Position numbers and translations under genes: made by a program. Positions 5,470 through 6,239 of a stretch of 6,239 bases of DNA are shown in pieces (position 1 is the first letter of the stretch; each line of letters starts with the position of its first letter). Under the pieces are notes generated by a model. The model saw only the letters and a list, made by a program, of their open reading frames with translations. It searched no databases and was not told the origin of the DNA. Source of the DNA: Coriobacteriaceae bacterium (GTDB lineage Bacteria; Actinomycetota; Coriobacteriia; Coriobacteriales; QAMH01); contig SFLO01000047.1 in the NCBI GenBank assembly GCA_004553405.1, forward strand, positions 1 to 6,239, given 5' to 3'.

Positions 5470-5491
5470 GCGCGGCGAACACCGCCCGCGC
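5470..5491 (-). terminator. Weak hairpin just after the RNA methyltransferase gene
   Basis: Bases 5470-5477 (gcgcggcg) pair with 5483-5491 (cgcccgcgc) with one bulge and a 5-nt loop, 4 nt past the stop codon. No T-tract follows in the minus direction, so it is at best a Rho-dependent or mRNA-protecting structure. The rest of the 5278-5495 gap holds only the promoter and operator candidates noted separately. Confidence 0.25.
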
Positions 5492-5495
5492 GCCC

Positions 5496-6239
5496 CTAGA
5501 CCCGCAGCGCCCAGAAGGCCACGGCGCTGGCAGCGGCCACGTTGAGCGAGTCGACCCCGTGGGCCATGGGGATGCGCACCGTGTAGTCGCACGACGCGAT
5601 GGTCGAGGCGGCAAGGCCGTCGCCTTCTGTCCCCAGCACCACGGCGAGCTTGTCCTCGGCCAGCAGCTGCTCGTCTTCGATGGAGACCGAGTCGTCCGTC
5701 AGCGCCATGGCGGCGGTCTTGAAGCCCAGCGCATGCAGGCGCTCCAGCCCGACGGCGGGCCAGTCCTGCGGGCCTTGGCCTATGCGCGTCCAGGGCACCT
5801 GGAAGACCGTGCCCATGCTCACGCGCACGGCGCGGCGGTACAGCGGGTCGCAGCAGGTGGGGGTGACGAGCACGGCGTCCATGTTGAGGGCGGCGGCGCT
5901 GCGGAAGATGGCGCCCACGTTGGTGTGGTCGACAATGCCCTCGAGCACGGCCACGCGGCGCGCGCCGGCCAGCAGCTCCTCCACGCTGGGCAGCGGCGTG
6001 CGGCGAAACGCGCACAGCACCCCGCGCGTGAGCTTGAAGCCCGTGAGCTGGCAGAGGGTGTCCAGGCTGCCCGTGTAGACGGGGATGCCGGGCTGGCGCT
6101 GCTCGCAGCGCTCGATGATGCCCGCGGCCTGGCCCTCGACGTGCTTGGACTCCATCAGCAGGCTCACGGGCTCGTAGCCGGCGTCTAGGGCGCGGTCGAT
6201 GACCTTGGGGCTCTCGGCGATGAAGATGCCCTTCTCGGG
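5496..6239 (-). CDS. TrmH/SpoU-family (SPOUT) RNA 2'-O-ribose methyltransferase (5' partial)
   Basis: The protein transfers a methyl group from S-adenosylmethionine to a ribose 2'-OH of rRNA or tRNA in the cytoplasm, through a trefoil-knot SPOUT domain. The 247 visible residues stay open to the right edge, so the true start is off-window; the in-frame GTG at 6167 is internal because the family-like GIFIAESPKVIDRALDAGYE precedes it. The N-terminal substrate-binding domain spans about 1-90. SPOUT motif 1 is LEGIVDHTNVGAIFRSAA (99-116, with Asn107 and Arg113), motif 2 is VVLGTEGDGL (200-209, Glu205), and motif 3 is IPMAHGVDSLNVAAASA (223-239, Ser231 and Asn233). All key residues are present. The stretch CDPLYRRAVRVSMGTVFQVP (130-149) is also typical. 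The target nucleotide cannot be told. It looks like a housekeeping gene, separated by 218 bp from the symporter. Confidence 0.95.
   Translation of the reverse strand, partial: PEKGIFIAESPKVIDRALDAGYEPVSLLMESKHVEGQAAGIIERCEQRQPGIPVYTGSLDTLCQLTGFKLTRGVLCAFRRTPLPSVEELLAGARRVAVLEGIVDHTNVGAIFRSAAALNMDAVLVTPTCCDPLYRRAVRVSMGTVFQVPWTRIGQGPQDWPAVGLERLHALGFKTAAMALTDDSVSIEDEQLLAEDKLAVVLGTEGDGLAASTIASCDYTVRIPMAHGVDSLNVAAASAVAFWALRV

Noticed and set aside
5496..6167. Taking the GTG at 6167 as the start of the RNA methyltransferase
   Set aside because: The frame is open to the window edge and the preceding 24 codons encode a family-typical GIFIAESPKVIDRAL stretch, so the gene is truncated by the window.

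Overview
This is a high-GC bacterial window, roughly two thirds G+C by eye, with strongly G/C-ending codons. It carries a DMSO-reductase-type iron-sulfur subunit, a VOC protein, an MFS carrier, an SDR-like protein, a sodium:amino-acid symporter and a SPOUT RNA methyltransferase. This mix and codon style recall anaerobic gut Actinomycetota of the class Coriobacteriia (Eggerthellaceae-like). That placement is an inference from gene content; no 16S rRNA or other marker is present.

Plus-strand half (1-2642). The window opens inside a gene for a DmsB-like electron-transfer subunit; its N-terminus and the expected catalytic molybdopterin subunit lie off the left edge. A hairpin follows, then a VOC/glyoxalase-fold protein with a complete metal-ligand quartet, another hairpin region, and a 12-TM MFS transporter that ends at a strong intrinsic terminator. 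The VOC and MFS genes share an identical 14-nt translation-initiation leader. This half could be a small respiratory or catabolic locus (reductase, small-molecule enzyme, carrier), but the hairpins between the genes mean a single operon is not proven.

Convergence zone (2563-2923). It contains the MFS terminator and then non-coding DNA with a 25-bp sequence present twice at a 37-bp period, resembling dispersed intergenic repeats.

Minus-strand half (2924-6239). Reading leftward from the right edge: a TrmH/SpoU-family RNA 2'-O-methyltransferase (5' end off-window); a 218-bp gap with a candidate promoter and a nested inverted repeat; an AGCS-family sodium:alanine/glycine symporter; and 83 bp later an SDR-fold protein with a GTG start and a strong Shine-Dalgarno. 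The symporter and SDR genes are probably co-transcribed.

The most unusual points are: (1) the DmsB-like subunit has Asp instead of Cys at one ligand position of its second cluster motif; (2) the SDR lacks the catalytic Tyr, has an Ala/Gly/Ser-rich segment in place of the substrate loop, and stops before the last strand of the fold; (3) the VOC-MFS gap can form two mutually exclusive hairpins; (4) a nested inverted repeat sits at the predicted transcription start of the symporter. I see no CRISPR array, insertion sequence, tRNA, rRNA or phage gene, and no convincing new defence or mobile system.
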